This document shows positions 28,913 through 37,668 of a DNA stretch of 50,533 nt, piece by piece. The translations under genes were made by a program, and so were the position numbers. The notes under the pieces were generated by a model that saw nothing but the letters and a program-made list of their open reading frames with translations, made no database searches and was not told where the DNA came from. The first letter of the stretch is position 1. Every line of letters begins with the position of its first letter. Origin of the DNA: Fructilactobacillus florum DSM 22689 = JCM 16035 (lineage in GTDB: Bacteria; Bacillota; Bacilli; Lactobacillales; Lactobacillaceae); the NCBI RefSeq assembly GCF_001436645.1, contig NZ_AYZI01000010.1, positions 1-50,533 on the forward strand. Reading direction: 5' to 3'.

Positions 28913-30292
28913 TTAATCTGTTCCATTAAAAGGTAATTTTTGATAATAGTTCGGTTTATTTTCCTGTCGTTGCCTAGCAATTGCCATTTCATAACGATCA
29001 ATGTCATCCGTAATCGTGGATCCCGCCGCAATGAAACTGTGATCAGCAATTGTTAATGGCGCAATCAGATTGGCATTGCTCCCAATAAAGCAGTCGTCCC
29101 CAACGATGGTTTCATGCTTATGCTTGCCATCGTAATTGGCAAAGATCACTCCACAGCCAATGTTGATCCCGCGCCCTAACTTAGCATTGCCAACATAGCT
29201 CAGATGACCCATCTTCGTATCGGCTCCCAATTCAGCTTGTTTAACTTCACAGAAGTTTCCGATGTGCACCCGCGGACCAATTTTAGCTCCTGGTCGCAAA
29301 TGACTATGCGGACCAATGTCTGAGTGATCACCCATTTCTGCATGATCCAACGTTGATGACGTAACGGTAACCCCATCATGCAAAGTACTAGCGACCAGCT
29401 TAGAATGAGCCCCAATCAAACATTCATTTCCAATCTTAGTACCGGCTTGCAACTGGACTCCTGGTTCAATAATGGTATCAGTTCCAATTTCAATTCCTGC
29501 ATCAATATATGTACTAGCAGGATCAATAATTGTTACTCCATTCTCCATGTGCTGATTATTAATTCGGGCCTGCATTACCTTCGTAGCATCAGCCTGTGCT
29601 TTTCTGGTATTTACTCCCATTGATTCAGAAAAATCATCCATTTGATAGGCAGCAACCGCTGCTCCAGATTTTTTCAAAATTTCAATCACATCAGTTAAAT
29701 AATATTCTCCCTGCGCATTATCATTAGTAACCTGATGCAGGGCGGTAAATAACTGTTGATTATCAAAAACATAAACCCCAGTGTTAATTTCGTTAAGACT
29801 CTGTTCGCTTCTAGTTGCATCCTTTTGCTCAACGATTTTATTTAAATTCCCGCTAGAATCGCGAACAATCCGACCATATCCCGTCGGATCGGGCGCTTGC
29901 GATGTCAAAACGGTAGCAGCAGCGTGCTGGGCTTCATGAAAGTCAAACAACTTTGCCAGCGTACGGGCACGAAATAATGGTGTATCACCACTCATAACCA
30001 AGGTCGTCCCTTGAGCTGTTTGCAATAATGGTTCCGCCCGAAGAACCGCATCCCCCGTTCCCAGTTGCTCAGTTTGAACTACATATTCAGTACGCTGCCC
30101 AAGCTCTGCTTCAACTGCGGTGGCCCCATAGCCTACGACGGTCACAATCTGCTGAATATCTAACTGGCTTACTTGCGTCAAAACATGATCCACCATGGTT
30201 TTCCCACAGATTTGATGCAAAACCTTGTAGCTTTTCGACTTCATCCGGGTTCCCTTCCCCGCTGCTAAAATAATCGTGTTTCTTTCACCCAT
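28913..30292 (-). CDS. glmU: Bifunctional UDP-GlcNAc pyrophosphorylase / glucosamine-1-phosphate acetyltransferase
   Basis: Makes UDP-GlcNAc, the substrate of MurA encoded at 21318. The N-terminal nucleotidyltransferase has [11 protein letters not shown]. The C-terminal half shows the repeated hexapeptides of a left-handed beta-helix ([13 protein letters not shown] onward). The length, about 460 residues, is typical. Two adjacent ATG codons (30295 and 30292) follow AGGAG; the second has the better spacing. The purR-glmU-prs order is conserved in Firmicutes. Confidence 0.96.
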   Translation of the reverse strand: MGERNTIILAAGKGTRMKSKSYKVLHQICGKTMVDHVLTQVSQLDIQQIVTVVGYGATAVEAELGQRTEYVVQTEQLGTGDAVLRAEPLLQTAQGTTLVMSGDTPLFRARTLAKLFDFHEAQHAAATVLTSQAPDPTGYGRIVRDSSGNLNKIVEQKDATRSEQSLNEINTGVYVFDNQQLFTALHQVTNDNAQGEYYLTDVIEILKKSGAAVAAYQMDDFSESMGVNTRKAQADATKVMQARINNQHMENGVTIIDPASTYIDAGIEIGTDTIIEPGVQLQAGTKIGNECLIGAHSKLVASTLHDGVTVTSSTLDHAEMGDHSDIGPHSHLRPGAKIGPRVHIGNFCEVKQAELGADTKMGHLSYVGNAKLGRGINIGCGVIFANYDGKHKHETIVGDDCFIGSNANLIAPLTIADHSFIAAGSTITDDIDRYEMAIARQRQENKPNYYQKLPFNGTD

Positions 30293-30301
30293 CATTTTCT
30301 C

Positions 30302-31132
30302 CTAGTCATTCCTACTAAAAATTTGTTCGTCATAATTACCCTTCATAATCAACATTTCTCCGGCTGCATTAGTTTCCATCTTAACCAGCGAAGTATAATT
30401 ACCAAAATCTTGATTATTACTATAGGCTCCTTCAGCGAAAAAAGTACTCCCGACTAAATTACAGTTAAATTCGGTGATTAATGAGGTCAAGCCATTAATT
30501 GTACCGCCACCATGAATAAAGTCATCGACAATCAAAACATTTCCGTCTTGTTGCAAGCTGCGTTTGGAAATCGTCATGCGCTTGATTTTTTTGCTAGACC
30601 CAGAAACATAATTAACACTGACAGTCGAACCTTCGGTAATGTTCGTATCATGACGTGCAATTACTAATGGAGCATTTAAATATGACGAAGCGGCCTGCGC
30701 AATCGGAATTCCCCGGGTTGCGACGGTCAAGATGGCATCGACCCGCTGGTTTAAATACTGAGTTGCAATCATTCTACCTAAGTAACGGAGCTTTTCTGGA
30801 TCCCCTAGAATATCAGACATGTATACATATCCACCAGGAAGAGTTCGTTCACTATTGTTTAAGATCGTCACGATTTCATCCATAAACTGGTCGGCGTCTT
30901 CTTTTAAAATATAAGGGATATACTTTGCCCCACCAGCAGCCCCTGGAACCGTTTCTACTAAACCAATCCCCCGCCTTTGAAATGTTCGTTTTAGGATGGT
31001 TAAGTCTTCACTGATTGATGATTTTGCCGAGTCATAGCGTTTTGAAAAAAACGTCAGCGGAATCAAGCAGTGCGGTCGGTTCAACAAATAATCTGTCATG
31101 TCGACAAGTCGTTCACTACGCTTTACCTTCAT
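30302..31132 (-). CDS. purR: Purine operon regulator PurR (B. subtilis type)
   Basis: DNA-binding regulator with an N-terminal winged helix (KVKRSERLVDMTDYLLNRP onward) fused to a phosphoribosyltransferase-fold domain that senses PRPP. The PRPP motif VLIVDDFIHGGGT is intact. The 276-residue length matches the family. GAGGTG precedes the ATG. It heads purR-glmU-prs, and a perfect PurBox at 31175-31187 suggests self-regulation. In lactic acid bacteria this family can act as an activator or a repressor. Confidence 0.95.
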   Translation of the reverse strand: MKVKRSERLVDMTDYLLNRPHCLIPLTFFSKRYDSAKSSISEDLTILKRTFQRRGIGLVETVPGAAGGAKYIPYILKEDADQFMDEIVTILNNSERTLPGGYVYMSDILGDPEKLRYLGRMIATQYLNQRVDAILTVATRGIPIAQAASSYLNAPLVIARHDTNITEGSTVSVNYVSGSSKKIKRMTISKRSLQQDGNVLIVDDFIHGGGTINGLTSLITEFNCNLVGSTFFAEGAYSNNQDFGNYTSLVKMETNAAGEMLIMKGNYDEQIFSRND

Positions 31133-31174
31133 CTTTTCACCTCATCATTTTCAATATATTCTGAGTTTAGCATA

Positions 31175-31187
31175 AATGTTCGGTTTT
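31175..31187 (-). promoter_or_regulatory. PurBox upstream of purR
   Basis: The minus strand reads AAAACCGAACATT, matching the PurR consensus AWWWCCGAACWWT at every position. A degenerate inverted copy (AAAGTACGAAATT, two mismatches) lies further upstream, near 31214-31226, but at wider spacing than the classic pair. It precedes purR by about 43 bases. Confidence 0.75.
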
Positions 31188-31231
31188 TGGGTTTTGTTTT
31201 AATTAATTTTAGTTAATTTCGTACTTTATTC

Positions 31232-31266
31232 CAAAAAAAAGGATTCGTTTCAACTTAACGAATCCT
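31232..31266 (-). terminator. Terminator of the metal ABC transporter genes
   Basis: A perfect 10-bp stem AGGATTCGTT/AACGAATCCT (31240-31249 with 31257-31266) is followed on the minus strand by eight U residues, 19 bases after the permease stop codon. Confidence 0.85.
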
Positions 31267-31285
31267 AAGCACTACCCGTCATCGT

Positions 31286-32080
31286 CTAATGTGCTCGATA
31301 ACGACTATACCCTAATGCCCCAAAATAAATGATTGCCTCGATTGTTGCAATAAAAAAACTAACCGGGAGATTGGTCAGGTAGCCTAAGTAAAGCCCCACC
31401 CAAACTCCTAATAATCCAAATCCAATTGCTAAGAAGGCCATCCCACTAACTGAATGCACAAAATACTTGGCACTGGCAGCCGGCAGGGTTAACAAAATAA
31501 AAATCAATAACGAGCCAACGACCTGGGCAGCTACTGACACGCTCAAAGCCAACATCACTAAAAATGCAACTGATAACCAGCCTGTCGCTAACTGTTGTCC
31601 TTGTGCTCCAAGTGCGTCAAAAGAATCGAATTTTAGGTTCCGATAAATTAATAACATCCCAATCAAGACGATTCCGGCCATAATGATCATCTGATAAACA
31701 TCGGTAATACTAATCCCAACGACACTTCCAAACAGAATATTAGTAGCATAGCTGGCGGACTTATTTGAAAGTGCTAAAAACAAGACCCCCAGGCCAATAA
31801 ATAAACCTGAAACAGCACTAATGGAATCTTCACGGCGCGCTGCTTTAGTACTCATTCGTCCGACTAACACCGAACTAATGATGGTAAACAACAGCATTCC
31901 GTTTAGCGGGCTAATCCCAACAAACATGCCAAAAGCTGCCCCTGCAAAGCCAATTTCTGACAGCGTATGCGTTAAAAACGGCATGTTACGGGCAACGACA
32001 AATACGCCGACAAAGCCACAAACAATCGCAATCATGGTACTGGCAAGATACGCATTTCGCATGAACTCAAAACTAAACAT
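31286..32080 (-). CDS. Metal ABC transporter permease, ABC-3 family
   Basis: Membrane subunit of a zinc/manganese-type importer. The 264-residue protein has about eight hydrophobic helices and the N-terminal ARNMPFLTHTLSEIGFAG segment typical of the ZnuB/MntB/AdcB family. The ATG at 32080 has GTGGGGGG upstream and overlaps the ATPase gene by eight bases. The 32137 start lies inside the ATPase gene and is rejected. No substrate-binding lipoprotein gene is adjacent. Confidence 0.9.
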   Translation of the reverse strand: MFSFEFMRNAYLASTMIAIVCGFVGVFVVARNMPFLTHTLSEIGFAGAAFGMFVGISPLNGMLLFTIISSVLVGRMSTKAARREDSISAVSGLFIGLGVLFLALSNKSASYATNILFGSVVGISITDVYQMIIMAGIVLIGMLLIYRNLKFDSFDALGAQGQQLATGWLSVAFLVMLALSVSVAAQVVGSLLIFILLTLPAASAKYFVHSVSGMAFLAIGFGLLGVWVGLYLGYLTNLPVSFFIATIEAIIYFGALGYSRYRAH

Positions 32081-32771
32081 GATGTTCGCCCCCCACGTAA
32101 TCATTAACCTGTAACTGCTGAATTTCTCCGTATTCATATCCTTGCGGTTGCAATAACAAGTAATGATCCGAGTAAGCCCGAGCTAGTGGCAAATCATGGG
32201 TCACAAAAATCACTGTAACCTGCGTAGTTTGGTTTAATTTTCGAACCAATTTAAGGAGGGTTTCCTTGGCTATGGGATCTAAGCTAGCCGTTGATTCATC
32301 TAAAATCAGCAGATCTGGTTGCTTTGTCAAAGCTTGCGCTAGATACGCCCGCTGTTTTTCTCCTCCAGAAGCGCGCCCCATCGGCTCATTTTGGAGCTGT
32401 TCCAGGTCGGTTTCCTGTAACACTCGCTGTAACTGCTGATGTTCTTGATGACTAAGCCAAGGCCAATGAAACCCGCTAAAGTTTAAGGCAACAAAATTTC
32501 TGACCGACAATGGGTATTCGTCATCAAGGTTACGAAATTGCGGAACATATCCAATACGAAGATCTTTTCTACTGGGGAAAAACTGAACTTGTCCGTGGGT
32601 TGGTTGGAGCTGACCTAAAATAATTCGAATCAAGGTCGTTTTTCCAACCCCGTTCTCGCCAACAATACTTAAAAACTCACCACGATGCAGTTCAAAATCT
32701 AGATTATTAAGAACTTCCTTCTCACTAAAATCTTGGCGTAGTTGGTGACAAGCTAACATAATCTCGCTCAT
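32073..32771 (-). CDS. Metal ABC transporter ATP-binding protein
   Basis: ATPase subunit partnered with the permease at 31286. Walker A is GENGVGKTT, the ABC signature is ASGGEKQR and Walker B is LLILDES, followed by the switch histidine in VTHD. At 232 residues it is the size of ZnuC/AdcC/MntA ATPases. GGGGGAAC precedes the ATG. No promoter is obvious between it and the veg terminator 30 bases upstream, so it may depend on read-through from veg or on a promoter inside that gene. Confidence 0.92.
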   Translation of the reverse strand: MSEIMLACHQLRQDFSEKEVLNNLDFELHRGEFLSIVGENGVGKTTLIRIILGQLQPTHGQVQFFPSRKDLRIGYVPQFRNLDDEYPLSVRNFVALNFSGFHWPWLSHQEHQQLQRVLQETDLEQLQNEPMGRASGGEKQRAYLAQALTKQPDLLILDESTASLDPIAKETLLKLVRKLNQTTQVTVIFVTHDLPLARAYSDHYLLLQPQGYEYGEIQQLQVNDYVGGEHHV

Positions 32772-32800
32772 AACTGAGTTCCCCCTTTAACTTGCTTTTT

Positions 32801-32825
32801 CAAAAAAAAAAGGACCATCGTCCTT
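32801..32825 (-). terminator. Terminator of veg
   Basis: Stem AAGGAC/GTCCTT (32810-32815 with 32820-32825) with a four-base loop is followed by about ten U residues on the minus strand, just after the veg stop. An alternative longer stem, GACCAT/ATGGTC, is also possible. Confidence 0.75.
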
Positions 32826-32828
32826 GCT

Positions 32829-33068
32829 TCATGGTCGTTTTTCAAATGTAACTTGAATGTCTTCTGTCAAAATCTTGGTATACGTAAATGAGGCGTGCGC
32901 CGGTTGTTCACTAGCACTTAAATCCACAATAAAAACAGCTGGGAACGCTTCAACCAGGACACCGACATACTCATTTGTACGTTTTCGCCCTGCTTGTTCG
33001 ACAACTTTAATGTTGCTGCCCAAGTGACCCTTGATCCAGCTCTTAATGTCTACCAAACCCATTTCCAT
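32829..33068 (-). CDS. veg: Veg family protein
   Basis: A 79-residue conserved Firmicutes protein located, as in B. subtilis, next to rsmA. Sequence landmarks are the LVDIKSWIKGHLGSNIKV segment and the central RKRTNEYVGVLVEAFPAVF. In B. subtilis Veg stimulates biofilm matrix genes; the role in lactobacilli is not settled. The ATG at 33068 has GAGGTG upstream. It has a strong promoter of its own. Confidence 0.92.
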   Translation of the reverse strand: MEMGLVDIKSWIKGHLGSNIKVVEQAGRKRTNEYVGVLVEAFPAVFIVDLSASEQPAHASFTYTKILTEDIQVTFEKRP

Positions 33069-33089
33069 TTTTATCACCTCACGCTTCGC

Positions 33090-33118
33090 AGTATATCACG
33101 AAACGCCTGGTTTGTAAA
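33090..33118 (-). promoter_or_regulatory. Strong promoter of veg
   Basis: TTTACA (33113-33118), a 17-base spacer and TATACT (33090-33095) preceded by TGA (extended -10) lie on the minus strand, 22 bases upstream of the veg ATG. veg genes are classically very strongly transcribed. Confidence 0.8.
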
Positions 33119-33128
33119 TTATATCGGT

Positions 33129-34022
33129 CTAGACAGATTTTAAATCAGCTGCCTGCACGGCGTTAGCTAGTTGTACAAACTGATTTACCGTCAACGCTTG
33201 TGGACGAAGCTTCGGATCAATTTTCAACTCAGTTAGGATTACTTGTAATCGTGCTTTAGTAGCTGCTTGTTTACCAAATAACCCGACCAAATTATTCCAG
33301 AGCGTTTTTCTTCGATGCGCAAAACAGCTTCGCACAAACCCCGTCAAACGATCCGGTTGGGTGGCAGTTACCTCAATTCCAGCTCGAGGAGTTAACTTTA
33401 CAATTGCTGAATCAACCTTTGGCGCGGGTACAAATGATTTATGCGAAACGTGTAACGCCAACTCCGCCTCATATTGGTACTGGATGATTACGCTCAATGC
33501 CCCATAATCAGTTGTTTGCGGCTGAGCACAAACCCGCTCAGCGACCTCTAACTGCATCATAAAAACCATTGCCGCAAATGACACCGGACTCTGCATAACA
33601 CTGGTAAGAATCGGTTTAGTAATGTAATACGGCAAGTTAGCAACGATTTTGATGGGATGATCACCATCGAAATGTTTTGCCAATAGCTCCGGTAGATTCG
33701 CTTGTAAAAAATCTTGATGCAAAATGGTGACATTCGAATAAGGCGCCAACGTTTCTGCTAGCACCGGCAAAAGCTCCTCATCCAATTCAAATGCCACCAC
33801 TTGGTGGGCTCGTTGCGCCAACTGTTCTGTCAGCGCCCCGATGCCAGGACCAATTTCAACCACATCGTCCGTCTTGCTAACCGCCGCAATTTCTGGGATC
33901 GCATGCAAAACTGCTAGATCATTTAGAAAATTTTGTCCCAAGCCCTTTTTAGCACTTAAGTGATAGCGATTTAGAATTGCTCGTGTTCTAGTTTGACTAC
34001 CAATTTCTGGATTATTAGTCAT
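33129..34022 (-). CDS. rsmA: 16S rRNA dimethyladenosine transferase
   Basis: Dimethylates two adjacent adenosines near the 3' end of 16S rRNA. SAM-binding motif GPGIGALTE and catalytic motif NLPYYITKP are intact; GLGQNFL lies near the N terminus. The ATG at 34022 has AAGGAAG upstream and overlaps rnmV by eight bases, giving 297 residues. An upstream frame to 34121 is inside rnmV and rejected. metG-tatD-rnmV-rsmA is a conserved Firmicutes cluster. Confidence 0.96.
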   Translation of the reverse strand: MTNNPEIGSQTRTRAILNRYHLSAKKGLGQNFLNDLAVLHAIPEIAAVSKTDDVVEIGPGIGALTEQLAQRAHQVVAFELDEELLPVLAETLAPYSNVTILHQDFLQANLPELLAKHFDGDHPIKIVANLPYYITKPILTSVMQSPVSFAAMVFMMQLEVAERVCAQPQTTDYGALSVIIQYQYEAELALHVSHKSFVPAPKVDSAIVKLTPRAGIEVTATQPDRLTGFVRSCFAHRRKTLWNNLVGLFGKQAATKARLQVILTELKIDPKLRPQALTVNQFVQLANAVQAADLKSV

Positions 34023-34581
34023 TCTGTTCTTCCTTATCAATTTCTGCCACCGCTGACCAAAAATCAGCCCGTTGAATTCCAAACATCCGTAATCGTCGTT
34101 CCAACTGCTTTCCGTTGACATACCCCAACTGCAAAAGTTCGCCCAAACGCAACCGTCGTTGCCGAGCCTGCTGAGTTCCGACCAGCCGAGCCTGAATTAG
34201 ATCATGCCGACTAATCACCGTTTGATTTTGCTTGCTTTCTGTATAAACGGACGCCAATGCTGATCTAATAGCATCCAAACTCGCATGTTCAACGCCAACC
34301 GAACCGTGGCGCTGCGTTGGCAAGGCATCCTGTTTCTGGATAAAAGCCTGCTTCGCTTCTGGAACTTCACGTGCAATGATTCGGCGAATTTTTTCTCCTG
34401 AAAAATCAGGATCAGTAAATACAATCACTCCGCGGGTTTGCGCAAGCTGATCAATTAAAGCTAGGGTTTCATCCGAAATCGCCGATCCCCGGGTCTCAAT
34501 AGTATCAGCATCCACTGCCCGTTGGATTTGCTTGGTATCTGACTTACCCTCCACTACAATAACTTCTTTAATTCGTTTCAT
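34015..34581 (-). CDS. rnmV: Ribonuclease M5
   Basis: Matures 5S rRNA. The N-terminal Toprim domain (IKEVIVVEGKSDTKQI, with acidic FTDPDFSG) is complete and the C-terminal RNA-binding part follows. 188 residues from the ATG at 34581, which has GGAAGG upstream and overlaps the tatD 3' end by 14 bases. Coupled to rsmA. Confidence 0.95.
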   Translation of the reverse strand: MKRIKEVIVVEGKSDTKQIQRAVDADTIETRGSAISDETLALIDQLAQTRGVIVFTDPDFSGEKIRRIIAREVPEAKQAFIQKQDALPTQRHGSVGVEHASLDAIRSALASVYTESKQNQTVISRHDLIQARLVGTQQARQRRLRLGELLQLGYVNGKQLERRLRMFGIQRADFWSAVAEIDKEEQND

Positions 34582-35356
34582 GATCGCCTTCCAATCCAAA
34601 AACACGGCGGGCATTCGCATAAGTAGCCTGCGCAATCACATCTGGATCAACATCACGAAACCGAGCCACCGCTTCGAGGGTATACAAGGTATTGGCCGGC
34701 TCATTTTGTTGCCCACGTAGTGGTTCTGGTGCAAGATAAGGAGCATCCGTTTCGACCAGCAAGCGATTCAACGGCGTCTGCCGGGCTGCTTCGTGAATTT
34801 CCTTTGTTTTTTTAAAGCTAACTACGCCACTATAAGAAAGGTACAACCCTAAATCCAAAAATTTTTGCATCCAACCAACATCGCCGTTAAAACTATGCAT
34901 AATGCCACAAAGATTCTCTACGTGAGCTTCCCGTAAAATACGATAGGTTGTCTCCACCGCATCACGATTGTGAATTGAGATCGGCAAATGATAGGCCTGT
35001 GCCAATTCAATTTGTTCCCGAAAAACTCGTTCTTGTAATTTTTTGCCCGTTGCTTGTTGGTGAAAATCCATGCCAATTTCTCCCAACGCCACCACTTGAG
35101 GCATTTGTAATTGCTGCTCTAACTTTGCTACCGTAGCTGAGGAGTACAAAGCGGCATCTTCTGGATGAAATCCTACAATGGCAACTAGTGCTGGGTATTG
35201 TTGCGCCAGTTCAATTGCTTGCCGATTCATTACCGGATTAGAGCCTACGATCGCCATGTTAACGACTCCAAGTTGGCGAGCATGCTCAATGGCAGCTGGT
35301 ACTTGATCAGAAAAAGCTGGATCATTTAAATGCGTATGCGAATCAAACAGCTGCAT
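34568..35356 (-). CDS. tatD: TatD-family metal-dependent DNase
   Basis: TIM-barrel metal-dependent hydrolase of the TatD/YabD family. Metal ligands include the N-terminal SHTHLND, the GEIGMD segment, the SIHNRD histidine and the ETDAPYLAPEP motif. 262 residues, typical for the family. GAAGGG precedes the ATG. Second gene of metG-tatD-rnmV-rsmA, 25 bases after metG. Confidence 0.94.
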   Translation of the reverse strand: MQLFDSHTHLNDPAFSDQVPAAIEHARQLGVVNMAIVGSNPVMNRQAIELAQQYPALVAIVGFHPEDAALYSSATVAKLEQQLQMPQVVALGEIGMDFHQQATGKKLQERVFREQIELAQAYHLPISIHNRDAVETTYRILREAHVENLCGIMHSFNGDVGWMQKFLDLGLYLSYSGVVSFKKTKEIHEAARQTPLNRLLVETDAPYLAPEPLRGQQNEPANTLYTLEAVARFRDVDPDVIAQATYANARRVFGLEGDHETN

Positions 35357-35381
35357 GGGAATCCCTTCTAAAAAAATATCA

Positions 35382-37391
35382 TTATGCTAACTGACTTCCG
35401 TTTGGTAAATCACCGTTTAAAGTTACTAGTTCTACTTCACCATTATCTTTTTCAATTGACAATAACATGCCCTGGCTAACTTCTCCACGTAACTTAATTG
35501 GTTTTAAATTAGCCACAATTAGGACTTTTTTTCCTACTAGTTTTTCGAAGTCTGGATACCACTTAGCAATTCCAGAAACAATCTGACGCGGAGCTTGATC
35601 GCCGGCATCCAAACTAAATTTTAATAATTTATCCGCCTTGGCTACCCGACTAACCTTCTGAATTTCTGCCACCCGCAATTCTAATTTATCGAATTGCTTG
35701 ATCTCAACTAGTGATTTAGCATCAACGCTCTGTTCAATTCGTTGTTTCATCGCGCTTCGTCCCTTACTTTTTTCAGCGGTAGTCATTTTACCTTTAATCT
35801 TATCAATTTCTACCTGCCGCTCTAACCGAGGAAAAATTGGCTTTCCTTTAGTAACAACTGTCGAATTTTCGGGTAAATCAGCTAAGGTTGCCTTTGCCAG
35901 TGAAAAATGATCATCGTTTGCTAATCCAAGTTGGGTATAGATTGCAGCGGCGGCCGTTGGCATAGCGGGACTAATTAGGATTGCAATCAGTCGTAAACTA
36001 GCAGCCAAATGTGCCATCACCGCTGCCAGTTTTTCTTGATCTGCTGCAGTCTTTGCCAACTTCCAAGGCTCCGTCTGATCAATGTATTTATTGGTCTGTC
36101 CCACCAATTTCCACACTTCACCAAGTGCTTCTGATAAATGAGCTTGGTCCATCAAAGTCCGATATTGCTTGGTAACTGCGACGGCGGTTACCTGTAATTC
36201 CTGCTCAGGAGCGGAATCCAAATCGTGATAGCTTGGGACAATTCCATTTTCATATTTATTAATCATTGCGACCGTTCGATTCAACAAATTCCCTAAATCA
36301 TTCGCCAAATCATAGTTCAACCGATCAACAAAATCTTCGGGGGTAAAGAGTCCATCACTCCCAAAAGGAACAACCTTCAATAAAAAGTAGCGGGTCGCAT
36401 CTAATCCGTAATTTTCAATTAAATCCTCTGGATAAACAGCATTCCCCTTAGATTTAGACATTTTACCGTCTTTCATGGTAATCCAACCGTGCGCATAGAT
36501 TTCATGGGGTAAGGGAAGTCCCAAGGCATGCAAAATAATGGGCCAGTAAATACAGTGGAAACGAACAATTTCCTTCCCAATCAATTGTAAATTAGCCGGC
36601 CAATATTTCTTCATTAAATGGTCATCATCGCTGTCATAACCTAATGCTGTAATGTAATTACTAAGAGCATCAATCCAGACATAAATCACGTGTTTAGGAT
36701 CAGATGTGACAGGAATCCCCCAAGCAAAAGTGGTTCGTGAAACTGCTAAATCCTCTAATCCCGGTTTCAAAAAATTATTAATCATTTCTTTCATCCGCGA
36801 TTCGGGTTGAATGAAATCCGGGTGTGCTTGGTAGTAATCGAGCAACCATTTCGCATACTTACTCATTTTGAAGAAATAAGAAGACTCATTAACTAACTGT
36901 ACTTCGTTTCCTGTTGGTGCAAGCCCGCCAACGACTTGCCCTTTCTCATCACGGTAAACCTCACTTAATTGTGATTCGGTGAAGTATTCTTCGTCAGAAA
37001 CCGAATACCAGCCCGTATATTGACCTAGATAAATATCTCCCTGGTCAAGTAGCTGTTGAAAAATCTTTTGAACGGCCTTGGTATGCCGTGGTTCAGTCGT
37101 TCGAATGAAATCATCATTCGTAATATCAAGCGCTTGCCAGAGATCTTTAATCTGTGTCGCCATTTGATCAACATATTGCTGCGGTTGAATGCCAAGTTTG
37201 TCAGCTTTTTGCTCAATTTTTAAGCCGTGTTCATCCGTTCCCGTTAAGTAATAAACATCATAACCAGCTTGGCGCCGGTATCGAGCAATGGCGTCAGCAG
37301 CCACCGTCGTATAAGAATTTCCAATGTGAAGCCGTCCTGAAGGGTAATAAATTGGCGTTGTGATGTAGTAGGTTGGTTTTCCCTGTGCCAT
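35382..37391 (-). CDS. metG: Methionyl-tRNA synthetase
   Basis: Class I synthetase charging tRNA-Met. The HIGH-like HIGNSYTT and the KMSKS loop KMSKSKGN are intact. The connective peptide (near YSVSDEEYFTESQL) lacks zinc-binding cysteine pairs. A C-terminal EMAP/Trbp111 tRNA-binding domain (IKQFDKLELRVAEI onward) is fused, giving 669 residues. AAGGAG precedes the ATG. It has its own promoter and no T-box leader is visible upstream. Confidence 0.97.
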   Translation of the reverse strand: MAQGKPTYYITTPIYYPSGRLHIGNSYTTVAADAIARYRRQAGYDVYYLTGTDEHGLKIEQKADKLGIQPQQYVDQMATQIKDLWQALDITNDDFIRTTEPRHTKAVQKIFQQLLDQGDIYLGQYTGWYSVSDEEYFTESQLSEVYRDEKGQVVGGLAPTGNEVQLVNESSYFFKMSKYAKWLLDYYQAHPDFIQPESRMKEMINNFLKPGLEDLAVSRTTFAWGIPVTSDPKHVIYVWIDALSNYITALGYDSDDDHLMKKYWPANLQLIGKEIVRFHCIYWPIILHALGLPLPHEIYAHGWITMKDGKMSKSKGNAVYPEDLIENYGLDATRYFLLKVVPFGSDGLFTPEDFVDRLNYDLANDLGNLLNRTVAMINKYENGIVPSYHDLDSAPEQELQVTAVAVTKQYRTLMDQAHLSEALGEVWKLVGQTNKYIDQTEPWKLAKTAADQEKLAAVMAHLAASLRLIAILISPAMPTAAAAIYTQLGLANDDHFSLAKATLADLPENSTVVTKGKPIFPRLERQVEIDKIKGKMTTAEKSKGRSAMKQRIEQSVDAKSLVEIKQFDKLELRVAEIQKVSRVAKADKLLKFSLDAGDQAPRQIVSGIAKWYPDFEKLVGKKVLIVANLKPIKLRGEVSQGMLLSIEKDNGEVELVTLNGDLPNGSQLA

Positions 37392-37470
37392 GCCGCTGCT
37401 CCTTTTTAATTTGTTTTGAGTAGTTTGATAAAATCAGTTTTTGCATCCACTTTTCATGGATATGTTACTT

Positions 37471-37479
37471 ATTTTACCA
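37471..37479 (-). promoter_or_regulatory. Extended -10 promoter for metG
   Basis: The minus strand reads TGG TAAAAT, an extended -10 element about 80 bases upstream of metG. The leader holds only a small ATCCA/TGGAT hairpin (near 37455). The 37392-37575 gap shows no riboswitch-like structure. Confidence 0.5.
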
Positions 37480-37575
37480 AATTTACAGCTAATAATTTGA
37501 TTATTCATGAGCTATCTTCGTCGAATGATTAGCACTTCGATTTCAAAACCAGTTAGGTCCTGAAAACTTTACTAG

Positions 37576-37668
37576 TCAATCAGTAGATTTTTTTATTGAT
37601 GAATCTAAATTTTGTAACCACTCCACGGTATCTTCAATTCCTAACCTTAGACCCCACGAACGACGCAC
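37576..37668 (-). pseudogene. Coding-like in-frame extension after the DUF72 stop
   Basis: Directly after the TAG of the DUF72 gene the same frame continues, from a GTG, for 30 codons to a TGA. The predicted peptide includes SWGLRLGIEDTVEWLQNL, which is protein-like and reminiscent of the C terminus of nucleotide-sugar epimerases (family recalled, not searched). There is no ribosome binding site besides the end of the DUF72 gene. It may be a remnant of a lost gene or chance. Confidence 0.25.

Noticed and set aside
34023-34121. Longer N terminus of RsmA
   Set aside because: It lies inside rnmV; the ATG at 34022 has a ribosome binding site and gives the family length.
37392-37575. Possible riboswitch or T-box in the metG leader
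   Set aside because: Only a small hairpin is present; no T-box motif or SAM-riboswitch-like sequence is seen.
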